Below are positions 33,337-41,400 of a DNA stretch of 64,000 bases, in pieces. Position 1 is the first letter of the stretch. Every line of letters begins with the position of its first letter. Both the position numbers and the translations under genes were made by a program. Origin of the DNA: Nocardia arthritidis NBRC 100137 (GTDB lineage: Bacteria > Actinomycetota > Actinomycetes > Mycobacteriales > Mycobacteriaceae); assembly GCF_001612765.1 (NCBI RefSeq), contig NZ_BDBB01000021.1, forward strand, positions 86,834 to 150,833, given 5' to 3'. The notes beneath the pieces are model-generated. The model ran no database searches, had not been told where the DNA came from, and saw only the letters and a list, made by a program, of their open reading frames with translations.

Positions 33337-33804
33337 GTGTCCGCCTCTCCCCGCCGCTCGGCACACAACCGCCCGGCCCTGATCGCGCTGGTGATCGTCG
33401 CCGCGCTGGGCTGCCTGGCGCTGGCCTGGTGGCAGTGGGAGCGGTACGAGTCCGCGAGCGGCACCGCCCAGAATCTCGGATACGCGCTGCAGTGGCCCCT
33501 GTTCGCGGGGTTCGCCGTCTTCGCCTACTTCCGGTTCGTCCGGCTCGAGCGCGAGGCCGGCGCGGAGAAGGACGAGTCCACGAGTCCGCCGCAGCGCGCT
33601 TCCACCGCAGCAGGACGCGCCGCGAAACCGGTCGCGCCCACGGAGCTGCCGGCCGGTCTGCTACCCGAGCGCCCGAAGGCCGTCCGGGACGAGGACCCGG
33701 TGCTCGCCGAGTACAACCGGTACCTCGCCGCGCTGCACGCCCACGACATCGATGAACAGGTCCGCGCGGCAGGCCTGCACACCCGCGAGAGGAGCGCCGG
33801 TTGA
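33337..33804 (+). CDS. Two-helix membrane protein preceding the DUF3817 gene
   Basis: A 155-residue protein: a short basic N terminus, membrane helices ALIALVIVAALGCLALAWW and LQWPLFAGFAVFAYFRFV, then a cytoplasmic tail with a conserved end (PVLAEYNRYLAALHAHDIDEQVR). No named family is certain. Its stop overlaps the TTG start of the DUF3817 gene, so they are translated from one message. It occupies the position beside Rv1342c-like genes in this conserved block. GTG at 33337 is supported by the -10 box 7 nt upstream; upstream in-frame sequence is not protein-like. Confidence 0.75.
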   Translation: MSASPRRSAHNRPALIALVIVAALGCLALAWWQWERYESASGTAQNLGYALQWPLFAGFAVFAYFRFVRLEREAGAEKDESTSPPQRASTAAGRAAKPVAPTELPAGLLPERPKAVRDEDPVLAEYNRYLAALHAHDIDEQVRAAGLHTRERSAG

Positions 33805-34166
33805 CCACCAGCGAGAATTCCACCGAGACCACCACCGCCCCGGCCCCGGCCGACAACACCGCCAAGGTCCGTCCGGCGCTGCTGCGCTACCGGGCGCTGG
33901 CCTGGATCACCGGTCTCTGGCTGCTGCTGCTCACCGGTGAGATGATCGCCAAGTACGGCTTCGACGTGCACACCCCCAGTTGGATCGCCGTCGTGCACGG
34001 CTGGGTGTACTTCGTCTACCTGCTGGTCACCGCCGACCTCGCGGTCAAGGTCCGCTGGCCGGTCCTGCGCACCGTCGGCACCCTGCTCGCAGGCACCATC
34101 CCGCTGCTGTCGTTCTTCGTCGAGCACGTCAACGCCAAGCAGGTCAAGCAGAACTTCGGCGTCTGA
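33801..34166 (+). CDS. DUF3817 family membrane protein (Rv1342c-like)
   Basis: A 121-residue protein of three membrane helices: RALAWITGLWLLLLTGEMIAKYG, WIAVVHGWVYFVYLLVTADLAVK, TVGTLLAGTIPLLSFFVEHVNAKQV. The HGWVY and FFVEH phrases are DUF3817 hallmarks; function unknown. TTG start overlaps the previous stop and has GAGAGGAG 7 nt upstream. It converges on rdgB. A second DUF3817 protein is encoded at 58006-58374, at the other side of the conserved block. Confidence 0.85.
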   Translation: MTTSENSTETTTAPAPADNTAKVRPALLRYRALAWITGLWLLLLTGEMIAKYGFDVHTPSWIAVVHGWVYFVYLLVTADLAVKVRWPVLRTVGTLLAGTIPLLSFFVEHVNAKQVKQNFGV

Positions 34167-34187
34167 ACCGACGGATCGCCGCTCGCG

Positions 34188-34799
34188 TCAGCCTTCGGCG
34201 AGCGCCGCCAAGGCGGGCGTCAACTGAGCCAGCGCCCGCCCGCGATGCGACACCGCGTCCTTTTGGGCGGGCGTCAACTGAGCGGCCGTGACATCGCCGC
34301 CCGTCGGGATGAACAGTGGGTCATAGCCGAAACCGCCGTCGCCGACCGGCTTGCGCCCGATCGAGCCGGGCCATTCGCCGCGCACCACAGTCTCCGCGCC
34401 GCCGGGCACCACCAGCGCGCAGGTCGACACGAACCGGCCGCCGCGACGCTCCTCCGGCACGTCCGACAGTTGCGCCAGCAACAGCGCGTTGTTGGCCGCG
34501 TCGTCACCGTGCGTGCCGGACCAGCGCGCCGACAGCACACCCGGCATCCCGTTCAACGCGTCCACCTCGATGCCCGAATCGTCGGCGACGCAGGCCAACC
34601 CGGTGGCAGCGGCGCCGTCGCGGGCCTTGGCCAGCGCGTTCTCCTCGAATGTCGCGCCGGTCTCGGGCGCCTCGTCGTACGGGGGAACGTCGTCCAATCC
34701 GAGGATCTCGATGCCGGCGATACCCGCCTCATCGAGGATGCGGCGCAGTTCGTTCAGCTTCTTTGCGTTGCGGCTGGCCACCAGCAGACGGCGGGTCAT
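34188..34799 (-). CDS. rdgB: Non-canonical purine NTP pyrophosphatase (RdgB/HAM1)
   Basis: A 203-residue house-cleaning enzyme that hydrolyses ITP, dITP and XTP to monophosphates, keeping inosine and xanthine out of DNA and RNA. Motifs: N-terminal LLVASRNAKKLNELRRIL (substrate phosphate binding), TFEENALAKARDGA, DDSGIEVDALNGMPGVLSARWSG, GFGYDPLFIP and the C-terminal SHRGRAL. ATG overlaps the rph stop (TGATG), so it is the second gene of the rph-rdgB operon. The order is as in M. tuberculosis. Confidence 0.94.
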   Translation of the reverse strand: MTRRLLVASRNAKKLNELRRILDEAGIAGIEILGLDDVPPYDEAPETGATFEENALAKARDGAAATGLACVADDSGIEVDALNGMPGVLSARWSGTHGDDAANNALLLAQLSDVPEERRGGRFVSTCALVVPGGAETVVRGEWPGSIGRKPVGDGGFGYDPLFIPTGGDVTAAQLTPAQKDAVSHRGRALAQLTPALAALAEG

Positions 34800-35569
34800 C
34801 ACTTCTTCTTCGCCTCGGCGGGCTCCGGCAGCACGCCGGGATACGGCAGCGCCAGCGCCTCCTTCTGCACGACGAACAACTGCTCGCAGCCCGCCAGCGC
34901 GGCGTCCAGCAGCTTGTCCAGCGTCGAGCGGGGAAAAGTGGCGCCCTCGCCGGTGCCTTGGATCTCCACCAGCGTTCCGGTGTCGGTGGCCACGACGTTC
35001 ATGTCCACCTCGGCGCGCGAATCCTCCTCGTACGGCAGATCCAGGCGCACCCGGCCGTCCACCACGCCGACGCTCACCGCGGCGATCGCGCACGAGATCG
35101 GCTGCGGGTCGGCCAGCGCGCCCGCCGCGCCGAGGTAGGTCACGGCATCCGACAGCGCCACATAGGCGCCGGTGATGGCGGCCGTCCTGGTACCGCCGTC
35201 GGCCTGGAGCACATCGCAGTCGATCGCGATGGTGTTCTCGCCGATCGCGGCCAGGTCGATGCAGGCGCGCAGCGACCGGCCGATCAAGCGGCTGATCTCC
35301 TGGGTCCGTCCGCCGACCCTGCCCTTCACCGATTCCCGCCCACTGCGGGTGTGCGTCGCGGCGGGCAGCATCGCGTATTCGGCGGTGAGCCAGCCCAATC
35401 CGGAGTCGCGTCGCCACGGCGGCACCCCCTCGGTGACGCTCGCGGTGCACATCACCCGCGTCTGCCCGAACTCCACCAGCACCGAACCAGCTGGGTGCGT
35501 GGTGAAACCACGGGTGATCCGGACCTCGCGGAGCTCATCGTCCGCCCTGCCATCGGCTCGTCTCGACAC
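34799..35569 (-). CDS. rph: Ribonuclease PH
   Basis: A 256-residue phosphorolytic 3'-5' exoribonuclease that trims tRNA 3' ends. Motifs: SVLVEFGQTRVMCTASVTEGVPPW, GLGWLTAEYAMLPAATHTRSGRESVKGRVGGRTQEISRLIGRSLR, and the phosphate-site IDCDVLQADGGTRTAAITGAYVAL. The GTG at 35569 is chosen over the GTG at 35575. It makes the protein begin VSRRADGRADDELR like the usual MSKREDGR start, and it lies exactly 6 nt after a TAGGCT -10 box, whereas the earlier GTG would lie inside the spacer. Confidence 0.94.
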   Translation of the reverse strand: MSRRADGRADDELREVRITRGFTTHPAGSVLVEFGQTRVMCTASVTEGVPPWRRDSGLGWLTAEYAMLPAATHTRSGRESVKGRVGGRTQEISRLIGRSLRACIDLAAIGENTIAIDCDVLQADGGTRTAAITGAYVALSDAVTYLGAAGALADPQPISCAIAAVSVGVVDGRVRLDLPYEEDSRAEVDMNVVATDTGTLVEIQGTGEGATFPRSTLDKLLDAALAGCEQLFVVQKEALALPYPGVLPEPAEAKKK

Positions 35570-35575
35570 GGCCAC

Positions 35576-35581
35576 AGCCTA
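35576..35581 (-). promoter_or_regulatory. -10 box TAGGCT (minus strand) for leaderless rph mRNA
   Basis: Read on the minus strand, TAGGCT ends 6 nt before the GTG at 35569. Confidence 0.55.
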
Positions 35582-35650
35582 CTGTGTTCAATTTGCCGCG
35601 ACTTCGTCGCGGCGTGTTCGCGGCCCCTTTGTGGCTGCTTGTTGTGTTCG
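35582..35650 (+). repeat. Dispersed intergenic repeat, copy A
   Basis: Starts CTGTGTTCAATTTGC, continues through a perfect 7-bp hairpin CCGCGAC-TTC-GTCGCGG, then GCGTGTTCGCGGCCCC and GGCTGCTTG. The copy at 58416-58475 keeps the same order of blocks and also forms a hairpin at the same place with different stem bases. No gene is visible in the gap between rph and the metallo-beta-lactamase gene. Confidence 0.65.
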
Positions 35651-35787
35651 TGGATGGTTTCGGGACTGCTACGGGCACACTCCGATGCGGGCTTATCATC
35701 CGCATAGCCGAGCGGATCTACGGCCTTCGGCGGCAGCTATGTGCGTCGAGGAGACCTGCTGGTCTGCCCCGCCTGACTCGGGTTCGG

Positions 35788-36552
35788 TCAGATATCGAAG
35801 GTTTCGCCGGGGGCGACCGCGTGTACGGGGCCGGTGAACTGGGCTTTCGCCTCGGCGATTACGTCCTCGCGGGAGGTCCACGGGGGAATGTGGGTGAGCA
35901 GGAGTTCCTTTACGCCTGCCTCGGCGGCGATCTGGCCTGCCTCGGTGCCCGAAAGGTGAATGCCGGGGGGCCGATTCGCCGGGTCGTGGGTCCAGGAGGC
36001 CTCCGCCATCAGAACGTCGGCGCCCTGCGCGAGTTCGTGGACCTGGGGGCACAGTGCGGTGTCGCCGGTGTAGACGAAGGTGCGTCCGCTCGCGGTGACG
36101 ATCCGCAGGCCGTAGGACTCCGGAGGGTGGTACATGCGGCGCGCGGTCACGGTGTGGCCAGGCCCGAACGAGATCGGCTCGCCTTCAACCCAGGGCCGCA
36201 TGTCGATCACATCGGACCAATCATCGCATTCGCCGCCGACCTCGGCGGAGGCGTTGCCGATGCGTACCGAGGTGTCCGACGGACCGCGCACGATCGCCTT
36301 CCCCTCCGGCGGGGTGGGATGGTAACGACGCCACACCAGCAAACCGGGCAGGTCCAGGCAGTGGTCGGCGTGCAGATGGGTCAGGAAGATGTCGACCTCA
36401 CCGGGATCGGCGTGGCGCTGCAACGCGCCGAGCACTCCCGGACCGAAATCGATGACCGTCGGCGGCATGTCCGGGCCGGTCAGCAGGTAACCCGACGCAG
36501 GAGAGTCCGGGCCGGACACACTGCCCGAGCACCCGAGGACGGTAAGGCGCAT
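35788..36552 (-). CDS. Metallo-beta-lactamase fold phosphodiesterase (Rv1339-like)
   Basis: A 254-residue hydrolase with the zinc motif FLTHLHADHCLDLPG, further ligands in VYTGDTALC and a late His (LLLTHIPPW). It begins MRLTVLGCSGSVSGPDSPASGYLL. This matches mycobacterial Rv1339, described as an atypical cyclic-AMP phosphodiesterase, and RNase Z-like enzymes in general. The ATG at 36552 starts the conserved strand. It stands between rph and a rhomboid gene as in M. tuberculosis, which supports orthology. Confidence 0.87.
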   Translation of the reverse strand: MRLTVLGCSGSVSGPDSPASGYLLTGPDMPPTVIDFGPGVLGALQRHADPGEVDIFLTHLHADHCLDLPGLLVWRRYHPTPPEGKAIVRGPSDTSVRIGNASAEVGGECDDWSDVIDMRPWVEGEPISFGPGHTVTARRMYHPPESYGLRIVTASGRTFVYTGDTALCPQVHELAQGADVLMAEASWTHDPANRPPGIHLSGTEAGQIAAEAGVKELLLTHIPPWTSREDVIAEAKAQFTGPVHAVAPGETFDI

Positions 36553-36621
36553 TCCCCCATGCTGCCACGCGGAATTCTCACTCAAGAAAGGATCCCCCAC
36601 ATTCTCCGGCGGGCCACGCGC

Positions 36622-37344
36622 TCACCGCGGCGGCGCGCCGATTCCGGCTCGGGCTCCGCGGCGGCTTCGTCGTGCATCTCCAGAGAGTACCCAGCCGGCC
36701 AGCAATCCACTCAACGCGCCGAATAGATGCCCCTGCCAAGAGATTCCGGGCTGTCCGGGCAGCACGCCCCACAGCAGCGACCCGTAGAGGACCAGCACAA
36801 CGAGACCGAGCACGATCTGCCCTACATTGCGGGCGAACCAGCCGCGCGAGATGAGGAAGGTCAACCAGCCGAATACCAGCGAGGACGCGCCGAGATGCAC
36901 ACTGCCGGAGGCTCCGGTGAGCCAGACGCCGAACCCGGCCGACAGCCAGATGATCGCGGTGGCGGCCAGCCCGCGCCCGAGGCCCGCGAGCAACACGAGG
37001 AAGCCGAGCACCAGCACCGGAAGCGTGTTGCCGATCAGGTGCGGCCAGCCATGGTGCAGCAACGGGGCGAACAGGACGCCGGTCAGCCCGTCGGCACGGC
37101 GCGGCTCGATACCCGCGGAGTCGAGCCGCCCACCGAGGGCGGTGTCGACGCCCTCGATCCCGTAGAGAACCCCCACGAATCCGGCGATCAGCACACCGGC
37201 CCGCAGCCACAACTGTTTGATCGCGCCGATGCCGCCGTTCGGCGGCGCGGACGGCCCCGGCGCACCGACGGGCTCACCCAGTCGCGCGCGGATCGCCGCG
37301 ATCCGATCCGGGTCGAACGACGCCCCGAGTCCTGCGCCGGCCAT
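36622..37344 (-). CDS. Rhomboid-family intramembrane serine protease
   Basis: A 240-residue protease with an N-terminal cytoplasmic segment and six membrane helices. The serine motif is HLGASSLVFGW (Ser154; GxSS rather than the more usual GxSG), the catalytic His206 is in WQGHLFGALSGLLAG, and the first-loop and HHGWPHLIGNTLPVLVLG signatures are present. It cleaves membrane proteins within or near the bilayer. Homologous in position to M. tuberculosis Rv1337. ATG at 37344 with GAGGTGGCC upstream. Confidence 0.88.
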   Translation of the reverse strand: MAGAGLGASFDPDRIAAIRARLGEPVGAPGPSAPPNGGIGAIKQLWLRAGVLIAGFVGVLYGIEGVDTALGGRLDSAGIEPRRADGLTGVLFAPLLHHGWPHLIGNTLPVLVLGFLVLLAGLGRGLAATAIIWLSAGFGVWLTGASGSVHLGASSLVFGWLTFLISRGWFARNVGQIVLGLVVLVLYGSLLWGVLPGQPGISWQGHLFGALSGLLAGWVLSGDARRSRRGARAGIGAPPR

Positions 37345-37402
37345 GGCCACCTCCTCGCCGTAGCGGGGACGTGGCCCCGCCACATCGAGGGTACCGGGGG
37401 AA

Positions 37403-38365
37403 TCAGGCCCAGAGCTGCCCGTCGAGCCGCTCTTCCGCCTCTTCGAGCGTGCCGTCGTACGCCCCGGTCGACAGGTACTTCCACCCGCCGTCGGCGACCA
37501 CGAAGGCGATGTCGGCGCGGGCACCCGCCTTCGCCGCCTTACGGGCGACGCCGAGCGCCGCGTGCAGGATGGCGCCGGTGGAGATTCCGGCGAAGATGCC
37601 TTCTTCGAGCACCAGTTCGCGGGTGCGTTTCACCGCGTCGTACGGGCCGACCGAGAAACGGGTGGTCAGCACGCTCTCGTCGTACAACTCCGGAATGAAT
37701 CCCTCATCGATGTTGCGCAGACCGTAGACCAGTTCGCCGTAACGCGGCTCGGCGGCCACGATCTCGATGCCCGGCACCCTTTCCCGCAGGAAGCGGCCGG
37801 TCCCCATCAGCGTGCCCGTGGTGCCGAGACCCGCGACGAAGTGGGTGATCTCGGGCAGGTCGGCCAGGATCTCCGGGCCGGTCGTCTCGTAGTGCGCCAA
37901 CGCGTTGGCCGGATTGCCGTACTGGTAGAGCATCACCCAGTCCGGGTTCTCCGCCGCGATCTGCTTGGCCAGTGCCACGGCCTGGTTGGAGCCGCCCGCC
38001 GCGGGGGAATCGATGATCCGCGCCCCGAACATGGTGAGCAGCTGGCGCCGCTCCACCGAGGTGTTCTCCGGCATCACACAGATCAGCTGGTAGCCCTTGA
38101 GCTTCGCGGCCATGGCCAGCGAAATGCCGGTGTTGCCGCTGGTGGGCTCGAGAATCGTGCACCCGGGTCGCAGCAGACCGTCCGCCTCGGCCTGCTCGAT
38201 CATCCGCAGGGCGGGCCGATCCTTGATCGAGCCGGTGGGGTTGCGATCCTCCAGCTTGGCCCACAGTCGCACATGGTTGTCACCATCCCATCGGGGAGAC
38301 AGTGTGCGCAGGCCGACCAGCGGTGTGTTGCCGAGGGTCGCGATCAGCGATTCGTAACGCGCCAC
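37403..38365 (-). CDS. cysM: CysO-dependent O-phosphoserine sulfhydrylase (CysM)
   Basis: A 320-residue pyridoxal-phosphate enzyme. The PLP lysine is Lys48 in NPTGSIKDRPAL, the Asn loop is EPTSGNTGISLAM, the phosphate loop GLGTTGTLMGTGRFLRE, and the flexible C terminus ends GTLEEAEERLDGQLWA. In M. tuberculosis CysM takes sulfur from thiocarboxylated CysO and joins it to O-phosphoserine. The gene order cysM-cysO-mec here is identical (9-nt gap to cysO), so the same oxidation-resistant cysteine pathway is inferred. Confidence 0.94.
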   Translation of the reverse strand: MARYESLIATLGNTPLVGLRTLSPRWDGDNHVRLWAKLEDRNPTGSIKDRPALRMIEQAEADGLLRPGCTILEPTSGNTGISLAMAAKLKGYQLICVMPENTSVERRQLLTMFGARIIDSPAAGGSNQAVALAKQIAAENPDWVMLYQYGNPANALAHYETTGPEILADLPEITHFVAGLGTTGTLMGTGRFLRERVPGIEIVAAEPRYGELVYGLRNIDEGFIPELYDESVLTTRFSVGPYDAVKRTRELVLEEGIFAGISTGAILHAALGVARKAAKAGARADIAFVVADGGWKYLSTGAYDGTLEEAEERLDGQLWA

Positions 38366-38373
38366 GGGACGGG

Positions 38374-38646
38374 TCAGCCTCCGGCCACGGCGGGCAGGAT
38401 CGTGACGCTGGCGTCCTGCGGCACCTCCGCCGCGAGCCCGCCCGCGAAGCGCACGTCCTCGTCGTCGACGTAGATGTTGACGTAGCGGTTGAGCTTGCCG
38501 TCCTTGAGCAGGCGCTCGGCGAGGCCGGGGTGGTTGGCCTCGAGATCATCGATGAGCGCCGACAGCGTGGCGCCTTCGGCCTGCACGCGCTTCTCACCTC
38601 CGGTGAGGCCGCGCATGATGGTCGGAATGGACACGGTTACCGGCAT
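38374..38646 (-). CDS. cysO: Sulfur carrier protein CysO (MoaD/ThiS family)
   Basis: A 90-residue ubiquitin-fold protein ending in Gly-Gly (ILPAVAGG), the terminus that is converted to a thiocarboxylate. Internal features are TIMRGLTGGEKRVQAEGATLSALIDDLEANHPGLAERLLKDGKLNRYVNIYVDDEDVRF. It lies upstream of cysM and downstream of mec on the same strand. The JAMM protease Mec releases cysteine from the CysO-cysteine adduct. GAGGAGT ribosome site before the ATG. Confidence 0.94.
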   Translation of the reverse strand: MPVTVSIPTIMRGLTGGEKRVQAEGATLSALIDDLEANHPGLAERLLKDGKLNRYVNIYVDDEDVRFAGGLAAEVPQDASVTILPAVAGG

Positions 38647-38679
38647 GGGTACTCCTCGGTTTCGCGAACAGGCATCGGT

Positions 38680-39099
38680 CTAGTTCTCGTACGCGTCGAC
38701 GATCCGCACCGGCTCCTCGGTGACCTCGCCGTCGACGATCCGGTAGCTGCGCAGCTCGTGCCGCTCGGGGTCGCGGGTGGAGATCAGCACGTAGTGCGCG
38801 AACGGCTCGGAGGCGTAGGACACGTCGGTCCGGCTCGGATAGGCCTCGGTGGCGGTGTGCGAGTGGTAGATGACCACCGGCGTCTCGTCGGCGTCGTCCA
38901 TCGCGCGCCACACCTTCAACTGCTCGCCGGAGTCGAAGCGGTAGAACGTGGGCGAACGCTCGGCGTTGACCATGGCGATGAAGCGCTCGGGACGATCCGA
39001 ACCCTCCGGCCCCGCGATGACACCGCAGGCCTCGTCCGGGTGATCGGCGCGCGCGTGCGCCACCATCGCCTCCACGAGGTCGGCCCTGATCACCAGCAC
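38680..39099 (-). CDS. mec: JAMM-family CysO-cysteine peptidase Mec
   Basis: A 139-residue zinc metallopeptidase with a complete JAMM motif: Glu in HPDEACGVIAG, then VVIYHSHTATEAYPSRTD (HxH-x7-S-x2-D). Mec cleaves cysteine from CysO-Cys, completing the CysM/CysO pathway. GTG at 39099 (VLVIRADLVEAMVAHARADHPDEACG) was chosen: GGAAAGG lies 10 nt upstream and the start aligns with the Rv1334 core. Frames up to 39201 are not similar. Confidence 0.92.
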   Translation of the reverse strand: MLVIRADLVEAMVAHARADHPDEACGVIAGPEGSDRPERFIAMVNAERSPTFYRFDSGEQLKVWRAMDDADETPVVIYHSHTATEAYPSRTDVSYASEPFAHYVLISTRDPERHELRSYRIVDGEVTEEPVRIVDAYEN

Positions 39100-39208
39100 G
39101 AGTCGCACACCTTTCCACCACGCCGACCCATCGCAGTCGACAACGAGCCAGGATATTCGGGTATTCCCCCGGCGACGTCGCCGGTCCCCGGTTCGAGGCA
39201 TCGCCTGT

Positions 39209-40273
39209 TCAGACCCCTAACAGATCACGGTAGGCCGGGATGCCCGCCACCGAACGCGCCGAGCGGATCGCATCGACGACGGCGCGCTCGACGCAGACGG
39301 CGGCGGCCGTGCAGATCTCGTCCAGGACGAGCAGATCAGCGGGGAAGGCCGGCGGCAGCGGCAGGTCCGTGCCCTCCTCCGCGGTCCCGGTGGCGATCGC
39401 GAAGAGGGTGTCGCCGTCCAGCGGCGAGTGCGCCGGACGGATCGCCCTGGCCAGCCCGTCGTGCGCGGTGGCCGCGACCCGCTTGCATCCCGCTGGATCG
39501 AGCGGGGCGTCCGTGGCCACGACGCCGATCGTGGTGTTGAGCACGGTTCCCTTCACCGGCAGCGCGTTCGCCGCCGCCAACTGTTCCGCGCTCGGTGGCC
39601 GCAGCTCGAAGAAGTCGGGTCCGTCGGTGCCGCACCCCCACGGCAAGCCGGTACGTGGGTCGAACACCGAGCCGACGGGATTCGCCACGATCAGCGCGGC
39701 GACGGTGATTCCCGCGGCGGCGCCTTCGCCCAGCGCGACGCTCGCGGAGCCCACCCCGCCTTTGATCGATCCCGCGCGCGCCCCGACGCCCGCGCCGACC
39801 GAACCCCGGGCGAAGTCGATGCCCGCCGCAGCCGCCGCCCGATAGCCGAATTCTGGGGTCGGACGAATGTCCCACGCGCCGACCGGAAGATCGAAGATCA
39901 CCGCGCCGGGGACGATCGGCACCACCCGGCTCGGGTCGGTCGGGTCCATCACGATGCCCGCGCCGTTCTCCTCCAGCCAGCGCATCACCCCGTCGGCCGC
40001 GGCGAGGCCGAAAGCGCTGCCGCCGGTGAGCAGGATCGCGTCGATCTGGCGAACGGTGTTCATCGGATCGAGCAGATCGGTCTCGCGGGTGCCCGGCCCG
40101 CCGCCGCGCACGTCGACCGACGCCACCGCGCCGCCCGGCACCCGCACGACCGTGCAGCCCGTCGCCGCACCGGAGCCGAGCGTCGCGTCCGGGTCGAGGA
40201 CGTGGTAGTGCCCGACCAGAACTCCGGGCACGTCGGTGATCGAATTACGTTCTCCCGGTGCGGCGTTCACCAT
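39209..40273 (-). CDS. P1-family (DmpA-like) self-processing aminopeptidase
   Basis: A 354-residue protein of peptidase family S58/P1. Conserved parts: ITDVPGVLVGHYH, VRGGGPGTRETDLLDPMNTVRQIDAILLTGGSAFGLAAADGVMRWLEENG, VGAGVGARAGSIKGGVGSAS and KGTVLNTTIGVVATDA, near which DmpA-type enzymes self-cleave to expose an N-terminal nucleophile (here probably one of the Thr residues, inferred). Homologous in position to Rv1333. GAGGAG ribosome site before the ATG. Confidence 0.87.
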   Translation of the reverse strand: MVNAAPGERNSITDVPGVLVGHYHVLDPDATLGSGAATGCTVVRVPGGAVASVDVRGGGPGTRETDLLDPMNTVRQIDAILLTGGSAFGLAAADGVMRWLEENGAGIVMDPTDPSRVVPIVPGAVIFDLPVGAWDIRPTPEFGYRAAAAAGIDFARGSVGAGVGARAGSIKGGVGSASVALGEGAAAGITVAALIVANPVGSVFDPRTGLPWGCGTDGPDFFELRPPSAEQLAAANALPVKGTVLNTTIGVVATDAPLDPAGCKRVAATAHDGLARAIRPAHSPLDGDTLFAIATGTAEEGTDLPLPPAFPADLLVLDEICTAAAVCVERAVVDAIRSARSVAGIPAYRDLLGV

Positions 40274-40334
40274 CTCTACTCCTCACGGCGCGGGACTTCC
40301 GGTCGCCTCGCGCCGATCTTCGCAGCACAGCCGG

Positions 40335-40904
40335 TCAGGGAGCCAGCGCTTGCAGCAGCGAGTCCTGCATCCAGGTCAGCCAGTGGTACACGTCCAGATG
40401 CGGCGCGCGCGGATCGTCGGGGTCGAGATGGTCGGGCGTGTCGGCGTCGATGTCCAGCACCGTGCCGAGCGCCAGCCGGACGTCGGTGAGCGCGGTCAAC
40501 CACGCGTCGGCCTGCTCGGGGGTGAGGACGATCTTGCCGCCCGCGCTCGGCACGGTGTCCAGCACGACCGACCCGGCCGCCAGTTTGGCGTCGATGATGT
40601 CGGGCTCGTGCAATCCGCGCAGGGCGCTGTTGAGGTCGGCGCGTTCGGCGTCCGGCGAGCCGGGCTCGCTGCGATGGAAGTCGGGGAGGAGTCTGCGCAG
40701 CCGCGGATCCTCCGGCGGGATGGTGTTGCCGGATCGCAGTCCGGTGAGGGCGGCCAAGTCGTCGTCGGGCGCGGACTCGGCGCGCTCGTTCAGCAGCCCG
40801 GAGACCGCACCGACCAGCGACCGAAGCACATCGGCCTCACGTGCGTCCATCTCGGATCGCAGTTTGAGACCGCTCAGCGAGTTCTTCCTGCTCCACTTGC
40901 GCAC
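40335..40904 (-). CDS. DUF2017 protein, companion of ClpS (Rv1332-like)
   Basis: A 189-residue helical protein of the DUF2017 family, nearly always encoded next to clpS in actinobacteria. Recognisable parts are READVLRSLVGAVSGLL, DPRLRRLLPDFHR, LTPEQADAWLTALTDVRLALGTVLDI and YHWLTWMQDSLLQALAP. GTG at 40904 (VRKWSRKN) matches the start of the mycobacterial homologue. It follows clpS by 22 nt. The biochemical role is unknown; a link to Clp substrate handling rests only on gene order. Confidence 0.82.
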   Translation of the reverse strand: MRKWSRKNSLSGLKLRSEMDAREADVLRSLVGAVSGLLNERAESAPDDDLAALTGLRSGNTIPPEDPRLRRLLPDFHRSEPGSPDAERADLNSALRGLHEPDIIDAKLAAGSVVLDTVPSAGGKIVLTPEQADAWLTALTDVRLALGTVLDIDADTPDHLDPDDPRAPHLDVYHWLTWMQDSLLQALAP

Positions 40905-40926
40905 GGCGTCAGGGTAGTCGTCCAGG

Positions 40927-41277
40927 TCAGTCGTCCCGTTGCATGGTGGCCCAGAGCCCCGCGGCGTGCAGCCGCTGGACATCGTGCTCCATCTTGTCCC
41001 GGGAACCGGACGAGACCACCGCCTTGCCCTCGTTGTGGACCTTCAGCATCAATTCGGTCGCTTTCGCTTTGCTGTAGCCGAACAGCTTCTGGAAGATGTA
41101 GGTCACATAGTGCATGAGATTGACCGGGTCGTCCCAGACGACGGTCACCCAGGGGCGGTCCTCCGCCTCCAGGATCTCGGTGTATTCGACCGCTTCGGGT
41201 GTCGCCTGTGCCGCCGACAATGTCGCGTTCGCGGCGTCCACAACGACGTCACCCCGGACTGTGTTGCACAAGGCCAT
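40927..41277 (-). CDS. clpS: ATP-dependent Clp protease adaptor ClpS
   Basis: A 116-residue adaptor that binds N-degron substrates and hands them to ClpC/ClpA. The core PWVTVVWDDPVNLMHYVTYIFQKLFGYSKAKATELMLKVHNEGKAVVSSGSRDKMEHDVQRLHAAGLWATMQRDD contains the substrate-pocket DDxxN and hydrophobic residues. The N-terminal 40 residues are variable. The ATG at 41277 is supported by a TACCCT -10 box ending 7 nt upstream, so the message is probably leaderless. First gene of the clpS-DUF2017 pair. Confidence 0.92.
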   Translation of the reverse strand: MALCNTVRGDVVVDAANATLSAAQATPEAVEYTEILEAEDRPWVTVVWDDPVNLMHYVTYIFQKLFGYSKAKATELMLKVHNEGKAVVSSGSRDKMEHDVQRLHAAGLWATMQRDD

Positions 41278-41284
41278 ACGGTCA

Positions 41285-41290
41285 AGGGTA
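41285..41290 (-). promoter_or_regulatory. -10 box TACCCT (minus strand) for leaderless clpS mRNA
   Basis: TACCCT on the minus strand ends 7 nt before the clpS ATG. Confidence 0.5.
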
Positions 41291-41388
41291 CGACTCGACC
41301 CCTAATAAACAACACCCACGCAGCCCCGATTCACGTTTCCGCCGGTTCACCGAGCCGATGCCGGACACCGTGAGCCGACCGTTCTGTC

Positions 41389-41394
41389 TACAGT
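41389..41394 (+). promoter_or_regulatory. -10 box TACAGT for leaderless pncB mRNA
   Basis: TACAGT ends 6 nt before the GTG at 41401. Confidence 0.55.
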
Positions 41395-41400
41395 GACGGC

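Noticed and set aside
36543..36600. Upstream ATG at 36600 for the metallo-beta-lactamase gene
   Set aside because: The added residues are not conserved, and the fold begins at MRLTVLG (36552).
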